Assembly (NCBI RefSeq): GCF_030272615.1
Contig: NC_081410.1
Coordinates: forward strand, 143,627,349 to 143,691,348
Reading direction: 5' to 3'
Length of the DNA: 64,000 nt
Source of the DNA: Cryptomeria japonica
Taxonomy: Eukaryota; Streptophyta; Pinopsida; Cupressales; Cupressaceae
The position numbers and the translations under genes are program-made. A model generated the notes under the pieces. The model was not told the DNA's origin, did not search any database, and was given only the letters and a program-made list of their open reading frames with translations. Shown in pieces: positions 48,151 to 59,500 of this stretch (position 1 is the stretch's first letter; each line of letters begins with the position of its first letter).

Positions 48151-50059
48151 CCCCTACCTGTCTCGTGGTGGTGGTGGAGGACCCATGACCCCACCGCTGG
48201 ATGCCTGCCTCCTACGACTCCCTCCCGTAGCCGTCGTTGTGCGCGACGATCTATGGAAGCTCCTCGCCCGCTGATCCGCTGGCACGGCACCATAGTACAG
48301 ATCCCTCCAGTAGGCAATCTCCTCTCCGGCTCGCAGCACATATGCGTAGCCTGCCCCTGCATCCTCTGTTGCCCGCCTCCCTGCCCTCAGAGCTATCTCG
48401 GCCTCAGTATATCTCTGGATGGCCTGGTCTCTCTCCCGCTCTGTGTCCCTGAGCCTGATCCTGAGGCGATCCCTCTCCCGCACCAAATCAGCAATCTCAT
48501 CTGCCTGACCCTGGCAGATCTCTCGCAGCTCCAACAGCTCATCCTCCTCAGGATCTCCACCCTCAGCCTCTGCCTGTGGCTCCTCCTCTGCAGGTGCCTG
48601 TACCTGTGCCTCCGCCTGCACCTGTCTAGGTGCCTGAATAGGTACCTGTCCCTGTGCCTGTCCCTGTCCCTGTGCTCTAGGACCCTGTGCTGCTGGTACC
48701 TGTAGGGGCAATCCACCTCGACCCCTCACCACCTGAGCTGCTCTCTCCTGTCCTCCCTCCCTCCGAGGTGCTACTCGCCTCTCTCCCACCACTCCCCTCC
48801 GCCTCCGTCGACCCCTGCCTCCATCTCCTCCACCATCATCATCATCATCCCCTCCAGCCTCTCCCTCCAACAGCTCTCCCGGATCTGTCAATCTCGGAAA
48901 GGGATGCTCTGCCCAATACGTAGAGTACTCTGCGTCCATCCCTGCATCCTCTACCTCCGGCCACATGTCCCATGGTAATGGCATCATCTCTGCCAGCTGT
49001 GTCACGGCCTGATCATATGATAACAGTGGCCCGAACTGTACCTGATCTCTGACTGTATGGGCATACATGCCCGAGCCTCGCGGCATCCTCTGGATCCGGC
49101 TGAACTGTCTGCATACCCTGTCAACAAGTTGCCTCTCCAGAATATAGGGCGTCCGCCCAATAAGATACCTGCTCCTGAATGCATAGGGTAGCTCCAATGC
49201 GTCGTCATCCCACTCCTCGCACCCCAGGTACGGCCTCCAGATAACCATATCAATGTCATCTATGACGCGTCTCCAATGCTCCAATCGACCAATCTGAGGC
49301 TGTGATGTAATCATATCGTATAAATGCACAAAACTTCGTCCATGCCCTCTGCCTCTAAAGTGGATAGGTCGTGTGATAGGAAGGTGCTCATAGGCCCACA
49401 CCTGTAGGAGAGTCACTCCGCAGCCCAAGCCCACTGATCCGTAGTAAACAAACTAATGCAGCTCATAGTATAAATGTGCTAGGACACATGGCCCCCATGC
49501 ATATCTGGTGTGCTCTGTCATCAGTGTCTCCAAGGCTCCTCCCCAACCCACTGCCAATCCCCGTGTAGCCCTGTCTGGACATAAGAAACCACTGATGGCT
49601 CCTCCAATAACAGCCAGCAACGCTAGCCCTGTCGCGGTCATGGTATCCCATGCCACGTGACCTGCTCTCATCTCCAACCCGGGATCCTGAAATACCCGTC
49701 TCAGTGCCTCTCTGTCTCCGTCTCGATCGTATGGAATCAACTCTCCATCGATCGGAATATGCAAAATCCTGTAGACATCCTCCAGCGTCACTGTCATCTC
49801 CCCCATAGGCAAATGGAACGTGCAAGTCTCGGAGTGCCATCTCTCCGTCAGTGCAGTCAGCAAACCCATGTTTGCCCGAAACTCGGGCACATATAGCACA
49901 TGTGTGAGACCCATCTCCTCAATAGAAATCATGTCCTGAATCGACAACTCTTGTCGCAACCTCTGAGTCGATGGGAATCTCTCCTGTGACTCCAACATAG
50001 GCAGATACTCCTGCAGTCAACCAATCAATCATGTCAGTTATCGTGGCATTCACTGTTTA

Positions 50060-50300
50060 TCACAAAATGCTACTTGCTACCTAAATGCATACGCTTATCT
50101 ATCCTAGTGACACTCACTGTTCATCACAAAGTGTTGCTATCTATCCTAGTAGTGCTCCCTGTTCATCACAAAGTACTACGTGTGTGACATTCCCTGTTCA
50201 TCACAAAGTGTTACTCACATTCGCACTCCCTGTTCATCACAAAGTGCTGCCTATCTTGGTGCTCCCTGTTCATCACAAAGTGCCTTGATCTATCCTAGTC
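50060..50300 (-). repeat. About six copies of a TGTTCATCACAAAGTG repeat in the PMD-gene intron
   Basis: The unit 'ctccctgttcatcacaaagt' recurs every 35-45 bp with varying spacers. It lies inside the intron of the antisense gene of element B and has no counterpart in A. Confidence 0.85.
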
Positions 50301-50409
50301 TTCCTAGAGGACCTGTTTGAGTGTATCCTCTCAGCAGCTTATCCAATCGACAGCGTATGTTCATCATAGAACTGCCGATTTGACCTAAAAAGACTCAACC
50401 TATGCATTT

Positions 50410-50690
50410 TGCAACACAAACGCGCTTTAAGCTCACACACGCGCTTATAGACTGCACAAACGCGCTTCTGCAACACAGACGCACTTCCTGAACACATACA
50501 TGCCTATATCATGCACAAACGCGGCCAGGGAACACAGATGCCCCTGCATGACATAAACGCTTCTACAATTCTCAAACGCGTCCGCATTCAGCATAAACGC
50601 GGTCCCAGGCATAGACGCGCCTGGACCCGACACAGACGCACCTGTTGGACACAGACGCGCCTGGCACTGACACAGACACGGTTACGCATT
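50410..50690 (-). repeat. CGCGTCTGTG repeat cluster 3 in the PMD-gene intron
   Basis: On the plus strand about twelve degenerate copies of CACAGACGCG; on the strand of the PMD gene they read CGCGTCTGTG, the motif of leader clusters 1 and 2. Copies are more diverged than in the leader. Confidence 0.85.
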
Positions 50691-50955
50691 TTTACATTTT
50701 TTAACTATCCTATTCCTAGCGCATTTATTGCTATCTAGCATGCATTAATGACAAAACTTGAAATGCGTGAAAGTACGAGGAGGTTTTCGGGTACTTACCG
50801 GCTCTCCTGCATCTGCTGGTCGCTGGAATCGGCGAACGCGATCAAATCTATGAACCAAAGCCATCGCTGCTGACTACTGCTGCTCTTTTCTCGCTCTGCA
50901 CTGTGATCTTGTAAGGGTGTGGATGACAATGAGGATGTCTTTTGCCCGTGATCTA

Positions 50956-50962
50956 TCTTATA
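50956..50962 (-). promoter_or_regulatory. Possible TATA box of the antisense PMD gene of element B
   Basis: TATAAGA on the minus strand, about 92 bases before the ATG at 50864, between the PPT and exon 1. Position fits a promoter inside the element and outside the LTR. Not tested against element A. Confidence 0.35.
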
Positions 50963-51194
50963 GCCTACCCTAGCCCTCGCCTTCATTTCCCGAGTCAGTC
51001 TTCATTATCCCGTGACTTTGTCACTTTATCTGACCATTCCATTCTAGCCTTTTTTTCTTATCGAGAGATTGTCTGCAATCTTTCCAGACTTTTTCATCCA
51101 ATCTCTCGAGGGGGCATATTATTCCCATACTGGGGCAACTCTGTATCAGTTCATCTTATCTTCTTTGAAACAACGCAACAAGCCGCATTGTCTC

Positions 51195-51208
51195 AAAGAG
51201 GGGCAAAA
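51195..51208 (+). other. Polypurine tract of element B
   Basis: AAAGAGGGGCAAAA lies directly before the 3' LTR start TGTAGAC. Confidence 0.8.
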
Positions 51209-51989
51209 TGTAGACATTCAAAATTGTCATGTCTAATTAAATAAATATTTTATTTATTTAATTATCTAAGCCTACTTCTTCTATTAATTAAATAAATTTT
51301 TATTTATTTAATTAATTCATTTATCCTCTTCTAGCCTTATTTCTCATTTAAATAAATACATTTATTTATTTAAATTATCCCTTTCCTAAATTAAATAAAT
51401 ATTTTATTTATTTAATTGTCTTATTCTTCTATTAATTAAATAAATCTTTATTTATTTAATTAATTCATTATCTTTTTCTACACATGACACGTCATTCATC
51501 TCTTAATTCCTACACTACCTACCTCTTTCATTATTTTACTATTTCTTTTACCTACCCTCTAATCCTAGCCGACCTCTCTTTTTACACCTCTCAATCTTAA
51601 CCCTCCATTTCTCATTGTGTCTTCTATTTAAGGAGATGCTTTCTTCATTGTCAAACCCTAATGACACATGCTAATGATCTTTCATGCAACTTGGCTACAC
51701 TACAATTCCACTTACAACCACATTCCGTTCTTTGTTGAGCTCTTGTGCATATAAAAATCTGAGAGCAAATATATCAAGCAAGATCAATGGAGATAGGAAG
51801 AATGGAGATCAAAACCCTATTGGACATGTGATGGTATAATCTTTGTGATTTTGAGTTATTTTACATTGTCTTAGGTAATCTTCATATGTTATGGTGGATC
51901 TTTGTTCATTGTTAGGCTAGGGTTTAGTGGTTGGATTCATTTAGTCTTTCAATATTGTTGTTTATTGTTATCCATTTTCACCATATACA
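51209..51989 (+). mobile_element. 3' LTR of element B
   Basis: A 781-bp copy of 35881-36661 with three substitutions, followed by TSD GTAGG. Confidence 0.95.
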
Positions 51990-52881
51990 GTAGGCAACTC
52001 ATCTTGGGTAAACACAATTTGAACTTTAGGATTCATCACAGAGTTAACCAAAGATGCTATATTACTAGATGTATTCGGTGGAGGAACATTCAAATCTTTC
52101 AAGGCATCTTGTAACATTCCATGATGAGCAGAAGAAGTTTGAATCAAATCCCAGAGGGATATCTTAGCAGGGGTAGCTTTAAGTTGTTCTATGAGATCAT
52201 ATTCCTTACCCATAACTTGTGAAATACGGGGAGCTTGTGAAAGAATTGGTTGAGGATTAGGAAGAGAAACTGGAATAACAGGAGGAGGATTAGGCTGCCT
52301 ATTATTTCTGGTGTGATAAGTATGGGCAACCGCATGATGATTGGTTTATTCGGAGTAAGAAAGGAATCATGATCATACCCTCCTTGGACAGTAAGGAGAG
52401 GTGATTTAGGAACTTGAAAGGTGGGAGAAGGATAAGCACCTTGGACTTCAAAGAGAGGCTTATTATGCTCATTCAGGTTTATCATGTTGACCAATTTAGA
52501 AGTCTTGTTCTTGTTTAAAGACTTCGAAAAAGCCACAAAGTCATCAAGAGCATCATCCAACAAAGTATGATCATAGCTATCAAAAGGTTTATCTTTTGAT
52601 TCAAAAGGAGACATCTCTTCATAGAGGGGATTATTGAAAACAACCATGTTACTAGATTCAATGGAAGAGTTGATAGGAATGTACCCTTGAGAGGAACCAT
52701 TCGACTTATCTTTCTCATCACACCTAAATGGCATAGTAACAAGGTTTATGAGTCTTTGGTAAAATGAAGGTTTGGCATCTTTAGGGTTCAAAAACTCATA
52801 TAAAGCTTCATCTAATTCATCTTGGCTATACTCATAATAATCATCATAAACATGAACATCTTGTAAATAAAAATCTGACAT
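51990..52881 (-). pseudogene. Abbreviated gag region of element A
   Basis: From ATG 52881 an acidic, aromatic-rich polypeptide ('VYDDYYEYSQDELDEALYEF', 'PFDSYDHTLLDDALDDFVAF') runs to about 52330, where a frameshift moves coding to the frame ending at the insertion of element B ('YDLIEQLKATPAKISLWDLI'). That last motif matches 'YDLVEQLGKTPALISILELL' just before the protease in element B. The capsid core and the Cys/His segment, present in B, are missing between. So this is a gag with a large internal deletion, or a family with a divergent gag. Confidence 0.7.
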
Positions 52882-53036
52882 TTTGAAATAAAGGTTGCAT
52901 AAAATTTAAACACACAATGCAAAGAAACACACTCTTTTTTTTTTTTCTTTTTTTTTTTTAATGAAAATGAAATGAAAACACACTAAATCTAGATCTAGAT
53001 CTAACAAATGCAATGCAAGAGGAAGCAATGATAGCC

Positions 53037-53054
53037 TTCATGTCGGGTTCACCA
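53037..53054 (-). other. Primer-binding site of element A
   Basis: On the minus strand TGGTGAACCCGACATGAA starts three bases after the end of the 5' LTR. This confirms that the right-hand LTR is the 5' one. I cannot name the tRNA with confidence. Confidence 0.7.
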
Positions 53055-53057
53055 AAA

Positions 53058-55114
53058 TGTGTAGGGGAAAAAGTGAGACTAGGTTAACATGCCCTAATCC
53101 TACCTTTGGACACACATTACAGAATACGAAAGAGCCTAGAGGTATCACACAATTGGCTACTTCTTTTTGTGAAAGAGAGAGTCATGAGCTACCTATTAGG
53201 ATTTCTATTCCTTTGTTGCAATTGAAAGATAAAATGATGCAAGTTCAAGTCTTAATCCCAAAATGCAAGTATGAACAAGATTGCAGAATTGAGATTAAAC
53301 AATGAAAAGCTATAAACACAAGGACAAAACAAAAATGCAGATGCATACCCGGAGTCAAAATCTGATTGAAAATGTTTAGGACGGGGGCGCAGGCGCCACT
53401 GTCCTGATTCTGTCCCAGAAATTGCTCCTGAAACTGTTGTTTTGCAAAAATGTGTAGGGGAAAAAGTGAGACTAGGTTATCATGCCCTAATCTTACCTTT
53501 GGACACACATTACAGAATACGAAAGAGCCTAGAGGTATCACACAATTGGCTACTTCTTTTTGTGAAAGAGAGAGCCACGGGCTACCTATTAGGATTTCTA
53601 TTCCTTTGTTGCAATTGAAAGATAAAATGATGCAAGTTCAAGTCCTAATCCCAAAATGCAAGTATGAACAAGATTGCAGAATTGAGATTAAACAATAAAA
53701 AGTTATAAACACAAGGACAAAACAAGAATGTAGATGCGTACCCGGAGTCAAAATCTAATTGAAAATGTTCGGGACGGGGGTGTGGGCGCCACTGTCCTGA
53801 TTCTGTCCTGGAAACTGCTCCTGAAACTGCTGTTTTGCAACCCGGAAAGCTGTCGGAAATATCAAAAATTGTTGTCTGTCAGGAGGACCGGGGCGCCCAG
53901 CGCCTCTGTCCCAAGGGACCAAGGCGCCCAGCGCCCCTGTCCTGGCAGGACCAGGGCGCCCCACGCCCCTGTCCTGGTCTTTTGCTCTGCAACTTGGTGG
54001 GAAGGTCGGTCTCAGTCTGCTTCTCCCGGATTTGCAACCTGCGGCGTCGTCCGAGTCCCGAAACCTGCACTTATATCTGAAAAGGGTATGGTGGGCGGCT
54101 ATATACGGTTTTGTCTTAGTCAAACCCCCGCTTCGGTGATTTCCACCTCCACGAATAGCCAAGTTGTATTGTAAAAAGTATTCTGTGTGCAAACCTTGTG
54201 TGTGTGCAAGATCTTAAAATGCAAGTAAGCAAACTAGAGCAACCTAGAAAGTAAACCCTAATTGCTTGTAAATGACAATGTAAATGCTCTAAATCAAAAT
54301 GCAAAGTGATCTAAAACATGAATAAGTGATATATTGAAGCTTATGCAAAGACATGAAAACAACATGAAATTATACCCAATCCCAAGGGAGGGGTACAAGC
54401 CAATCTTCAGTCGGTAATCTCCTATTGCTCTTCAATGTCTTCCAAGCCCTAAATGGATGAATGAAATTGATAAATGCTTGATAGATGGATGTTGAATGTT
54501 GTTGAAGTCTTCAAAGATCTGCTCTTTCGCTGCATATGAGATTCCTGAAAATAAAATTCCGGATCCTTTCAAATGAAGAAAGAGAGCTCTTATGTATAAA
54601 ACCCTAGGTCGTAATTTCGTCTTTTGGCCGACCTAGAGATTGAATCTCCCGCCAATTTCTTGGGGTTAAGCTTTATTTTATGATTGGATTGTGCTCCTAA
54701 AAATTCGGGAAAAATGTCCGGGACCATGTGCACTCCGGGCGCCATGGTCCGACAACTTTTCACCAAATTTCAGGGCCGTCGAATATGATGATTTTAGAGA
54801 GAATCCCGAAGTTACAGGTGATTTCGAGATGTTTTGACCCTCGAAACCAAGCCCCCAAGTTCAAAATATGACTTAATTAGGGTTTTTGATTCAATGATGT
54901 ATTGGAGGAATAAAATGAAAAGGGCACACTTTAACGAAAGGGCCCAACTTTATGATGTGGAGGACGATGAAATAGGACCTTAGACCTAATTAATTTGATT
55001 AATTAAGTGCTAAAGGAGAAATGCAATGCAAAATGTAAAATGCACCAAGGCGGGTGCTAAACTAGGTGTGAAATTGTACCACCCTAGCAAGTGCGTACAA
55101 TTTACGACGCTACA
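53058..55114 (-). mobile_element. 5' LTR of element A (2,057 bp)
   Basis: Same length as the 3' LTR and includes the same tandem duplication (copies start at 53058 and 53451). The outer end is TGTAGCG at 55114, followed by atatg, the near-perfect match of the left-hand gtatg. Confidence 0.9.
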
Positions 55115-55248
55115 ATATGTCGATTCAAAAGTGAACTTAATTGTTAATTCTCATCTAATATATGCTAGAAAAAAATGCATTAATATAGAGTACATTAAAT
55201 ATTGTTAATACAATGGTTACCACAAATTAATATTACTCGAACCACTTT

Positions 55249-55990
55249 AAACTTCATGCCTCGTACATTAATTAACCATTGCGAAGTCTTAAAAGATATA
55301 AAATTGTGTAAGTTTTATAACCTCGAACCATATATTATCGTAAAAGAAATCTATCGCCACATGCTTGTAGGAATAAGGACCAAGGCTTAGATAAAATTTT
55401 TAAATTTGTGCTAATGAATACACACTCTTAGATTTTGGGTCTCTTATATACAATGAAAAGGTAATGTTAGATTCCTATGAAACTACATTTAAAAGAGTGT
55501 TTAGAAGTTGATTAGGAGAATGTGTGGAAGTAGTGAGCAGATATTGTGATGAGGAAAAAACTATTCTATAAGAAAATAGGTGGCTTAACACAGAGTGGCA
55601 GCAACAAATTACAAGTACAAAACAAAAACTAATCTGTAAGATTAATAATAAGAATGCCTTTGAACACAGCCTGTGGAAATCTCATTCCACCTGTCTCTTA
55701 GCATGTAAGAATAAAGTAAAATATCTTTCGGCTGAGAGGGACATAGATTAGAATTTAGACATGAAAACCTCTTTCCGTGAAATGTTTTAACCGACGTTAG
55801 ATAAAAAGTAACAAATTGGTCAAGCAGGTTGCAGCTCTGTCTGCTGTCCACTACTTTTCGGTGTGGATACCATTCACCGATGAGTCAATTCAAACTTTTA
55901 AGTGCATCCAAGTTGCTTTCATTATTTTGTTATTATTTTCTTTTCTTAAGGGGGATGGGCCATACGGTTCAATTATTGTACAATCAATTC
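55249..55990 (-). pseudogene. Truncated copy of the HeLo-like gene locus
   Basis: 55249-55490 match the 3' flank (1-260). About 55507-55550 match part of exon 1 (about 2216-2278), and 55550-55990 match the 5' flank (2575-2940), all in the same order. Two deletions account for the rest: about 1.95 kb with exons 2-4 and the end of exon 1, and about 0.3 kb with the start codon and Cys-rich N terminus. It is therefore a dead copy. Confidence 0.65.
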
Positions 55991-56335
55991 TATATATTCA
56001 AGTTGATTTTACTATTTTATTTTCTATAAGGTAAAGGGGCAACTAGTTATGCATGGTTCAATTATTGTACACCAAGAACTAAACTAGATATCGAAGCTCC
56101 TTATTATTTTGTTTTCTATAGGACACAGGGATCATTATAGGACAAAGGGGTCATTAGTTGTATAGGGTTCAATTATTGTTCAACGTGTTCTAGATATTCA
56201 AGTTGCTTTTATTATTCTTCTTTCTATAGGATAGAAGGGTCACTAGTTGTATATCTAAGCTACTTATATTATTTTGTTTTCTATAAGATAAAGGGCTAGT
56301 TGTCTAGGGTTCAATTATTGTGCAACTAGTTCTAC
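55900..56335. repeat. About five degenerate tandem copies of a 70-110 bp unit
   Basis: Repeated text 'caagttgcttttattatt', 'ttttctata.gata.agggg', 'cactagttgtat', 'ggttcaattattgt' and 'tctagatat'. A single copy of this unit stands in the 5' flank of the intact gene (about 2845-2935), so it has been amplified here. Confidence 0.7.
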
Positions 56336-56579
56336 GTAAAATATCTAGTCTTATCACTTATTTATATTGTATATTGTAAATAAATAGTTCACATGTAAAG
56401 AAAAAAACACTTTAATAGATTCATATTTGAACACATGAGAACCTATGAAAATTATATAAATAGGGGTTGTGAAATTGATGTATTGGGGGCTTGGGATAAG
56501 GTTATGTTTTCTGCAAATTAAAAAAATGTTGAGCATGTTCAAGCAATATTACAATATCGAACATCGGTCATTTGTGGAC

Positions 56580-59500
56580 AAATTTATTATTTACAAACAT
56601 TGGCATTAGACTTTCACCCTGAAAGAACTTCTACATCACGATATCCAAAATGTGCGGAGCTCCTCTTTATGAATCTTTCTTTCAAATCTTTCCTATAGAG
56701 AATCATTACTCAACTGGGCAAGGTTATCTCATGCAAGAACAAATTTGATAAATTTGTCAGTTTAAGGGTGTATCCAAGGGTTTGTGTTGAATTGGACGTA
56801 ATTAACTAGTTACCTACAAAAGTTAAGCTAATTGGACTAGGGTCTAAGTTTTACCATCCACTAACTAATTACCTACAAAAGTTAAGTTAATGCTTGTTTT
56901 CATTGTGGACAAAGAGGACACTTAATAAGGGATTATCTGACAAGAAGCATTGGAATGATGCAAGCCCAGGTTTTAACTCAACCTAGTCCACTACAAGTTA
57001 AGAAGTAGACTTTAGTTTCTTCTTTGCCTAAAGATTCAACTCAAGTCCAAGAGATCAATGCCCCTATTAACACCAATATTAATCAAAATTCTAAACAAAT
57101 TTCCTTTCCTTACAAAAATATTGTAATAGAGGATGGATGGAAGGTAGTTAGAAAAGGAAGTAACCCTTTGAGCCTATAGGTAGATATAGTGGTTTTCAAT
57201 CTCATCGAGGGGTTTATCACTCTTCTACTCAACATAATGTTGAATCTACAATTTATAGTTCTTCATCAACTCCCTCTTTTATGAGACAAAGATCTAGGTC
57301 CCCTTCTCCTAAGGATGGGGGTACCTTTGTGCAACCCCATTCTGCCAAACAAAGATCAAGGTCTCCTTTACATGCTAATTTTGATTTCGGTTCTTTTGAT
57401 CATTCTACATGTATAGCTAACCATTTTTAAGCTTTTCCACAAGAAGATGTTACCTCCATCCCTTCTTTGCCATGAATTTTAAAATTATGTCATGAAATAT
57501 TAGAGGGATATGTATCTCTCATCGCAAATATGGAGTTAAAGATGTATTGGTTACTTTAAAACTTATAAATATAGGTCTTTCCTCTCTTATATCCAATGAA
57601 TGGAGATATTATTTCTTCCTTCATACATTGTATATAGAAGGTAGAGGGGGTAATTATCATTGGTTTGGAACCCTAGGTGTATAAATTTGTCATTGATAAA
57701 AGGGAGGACCCTTCACACAATTTTGTGTGGGCCCTCAATTTTATGAATGGACAACCCATTGGTTTTTGCTCTATTTATATTCCAAATTTCTCTAAAAGAT
57801 AGAAGTGGGTTATAGGAATGGATGGTGAAAAACCTACCTAATGTTGATTGAGCTATAAAAGGTGATTTCAATATGATTAAACATAAAAATGATTGAACTT
57901 GGCGAAACCATACCAAACTAAGTAATGAGTAATTTGATAAATGGTTATATTGTCATAATGCCATTGGTGTAATAGAACCTATTCACAAAAAATGCCTTAA
58001 TCATGACAATAATTAGTTCACTTAGTCTAATTGCAAATTTTGGGAAGATAGACATAGACAACTCAATAGACTAGATAGATTTTACATATCTCCCAATCTT
58101 CAAATTGGTCAGGACTCATTTGGTCATTGTGTTAGAGTAGATTACACTTCTACTCTCTCAAAACATTTGTCTATCATTTCTTTCCATAACAAGGATTGAT
58201 AAGAATAAAGAGGACTCAAAGCTACCATATAAGCTTAATGCTTCACACTTGATAAAAGAAACCTATTTGGCTGCCCTAATGGAACTTTTGAATTTTATTT
58301 GTAATCCAAAATGAAGGGGATTATCAAAGGGAATGGTGAAAAATATGCAATTTCAAGGTGTGCCAAATTTTTACATGCCTTGAATAGAACAAGAATAGCA
58401 TGGTAGTAAAAATGTAAAGAAAAATCTCTCAAAGAAAAAATTGAACATGATAGAAAATTATTGAATGGTAGGCCTAATGATATCAATTTATAGACTTTCG
58501 TATCTTTATTAGAAGCTCAAGTTTAGATAATGGAAAATGATGTTCTGCATTCCCTGGAGAAGAATAAGAAAATTGGGATGGTCCTCAAGCTTGATATATC
58601 TAAAGCCTATGCTTGTATATCTTGATTTTTTTTGTTCATTACTCTTTAGAAGTTTGTATTTAATGAATACAACATTTAACTTATCAAAGAATACATTGCT
58701 ACTTTAATATTTTTAATCATCAACAATGGAGTGGCTAAAGAATTATACAATAGTGAAAGAGGTTTTCACTAGGGATACCCCTTGTCTTGATATTTATTTT
58801 AGTGGATGAAATTTTGGGAAGAAATATTTGCTAAAATCATTACCCAAAATAATCTTCAATGAGTGCAACCGACTTCCTCCCTCCCCCCAACATCACACCA
58901 ACAATTTTTGGATGATATTGTTATGTTTGGTATCTCCTCTATTCATGAAGCTTGACAATGGATCAAGATGACCCTTAAAAAATATGTGAGGATCTCAGGC
59001 CAACACATCAATTATAATAAGAGCATGTTATATTTTTTCAACATTGAGGAGAGGCTCTACGAGATGGTTATCAAGATATTAAAATGTCAAAATGAATCTC
59101 TCTTAACAACCTACTCAGGCTTGTCACTTGCAACTAAAACGTTACCTCATAACTACTATATTGGTATTATGGAGAGAACCTAGAAACAACTTGCAGGTTG
59201 GAAAGGTAAGCTACTAAGTCAAGTTGGGAAATTTGTGTTATTGAATGCTACCCTTCAAAGCATCCTAGTGTTCTATTTTTCCCTTTTCAAATTATTAGTC
59301 TTTATAGCCAACAAGATAGAACAAATACATAAAAAAATTCTTTGGCCTAGGGTTGAAGAGAAAAAAGAATGACTCTATTTAAATGGGAAATAGTATGTAT
59401 ACAAATGTACATGGGAAGGCTAGGCCAAAGGAGAATTTATCTCTTAAACAAAGCCCTTATTTCCAAAATAGGGTGGAATTTAATACTTTTAGATAATTAT

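Larger units (their letters stand above)
48154..50864 (-). pseudogene. Antisense accessory gene of element B: plant mobile domain protein, one stop
   Basis: Two exons on the minus strand: 50864-50799 (ATG, 22 codons, GTAAGT donor) and 50010-48154 (acceptor TTGACTGCAG, same phase). The PMD begins soon after the splice ('LSIQDMISIEEMGLTHVLYV', 'LTALTERWHSETCTFHLP', 'GEMTVTLEDVYRILHIPI') and continues past a single in-frame TAG (49455-49453) into 'LLQVWAYEHLPITRPI' and 'EHWRRVIDDIDMVIWRPYLG'. Then come an Asp/Gly-rich tract, an Arg-rich stretch (GRGRRRRRG), Gln/Ala/Pro repeats and a coiled coil ('IADLVRERDRLRIRLRDTER'). It would be about 640 residues without the stop. Same place, orientation and domain plan as the gene of element A, but strongly diverged. 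The TAG sits where A has Glu. Confidence 0.75.
35881..51989 (+). mobile_element. Ty3/gypsy element B, young, nested in element A
   Basis: A complete structure: LTR 35881-36661, PBS, long leader, gag-protease, RT-RH, aRH, integrase, antisense PMD gene, PPT, LTR 51209-51989. The target duplication GTAGG is perfect (35876-35880 and 51990-51994). The LTRs are both 781 bp and differ at three positions (about 0.4 percent), so insertion is recent. Total length 16.1 kb. Like A it has an aRH between RT-RH and integrase (Tat-like). Several in-frame stops in pol mean this copy depends on others. Confidence 0.95.
25535..55114 (-). mobile_element. Ty3/gypsy element A with antisense PMD gene; host of nested element B
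   Basis: A minus-strand LTR retrotransposon: 5' LTR 55114-53058, PBS, abbreviated gag, protease, RT-RH, aRH, integrase, then a plus-strand PMD gene, PPT and 3' LTR 27591-25535. Removing nested element B (35881-51989 plus one TSD copy) leaves about 13.5 kb. The extra aRH places it in or near the Tat group. LTRs differ by about 3 percent over the first 215 bp, all transitions, so A is older than B. It is inactive: stops, a frameshift, Asn in the RT box, no gag core. Confidence 0.85.

Noticed and set aside
48237-48923. Plus-strand frames of 71-150 codons opposite the PMD gene of element B
   Set aside because: Shadows of the GC-rich, low-complexity PMD coding strand.
50410-50690. CRISPR-like look of regularly spaced CACAGACGCG repeats
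   Set aside because: Plant retrotransposon context, short degenerate repeats with irregular spacers; no cas genes.
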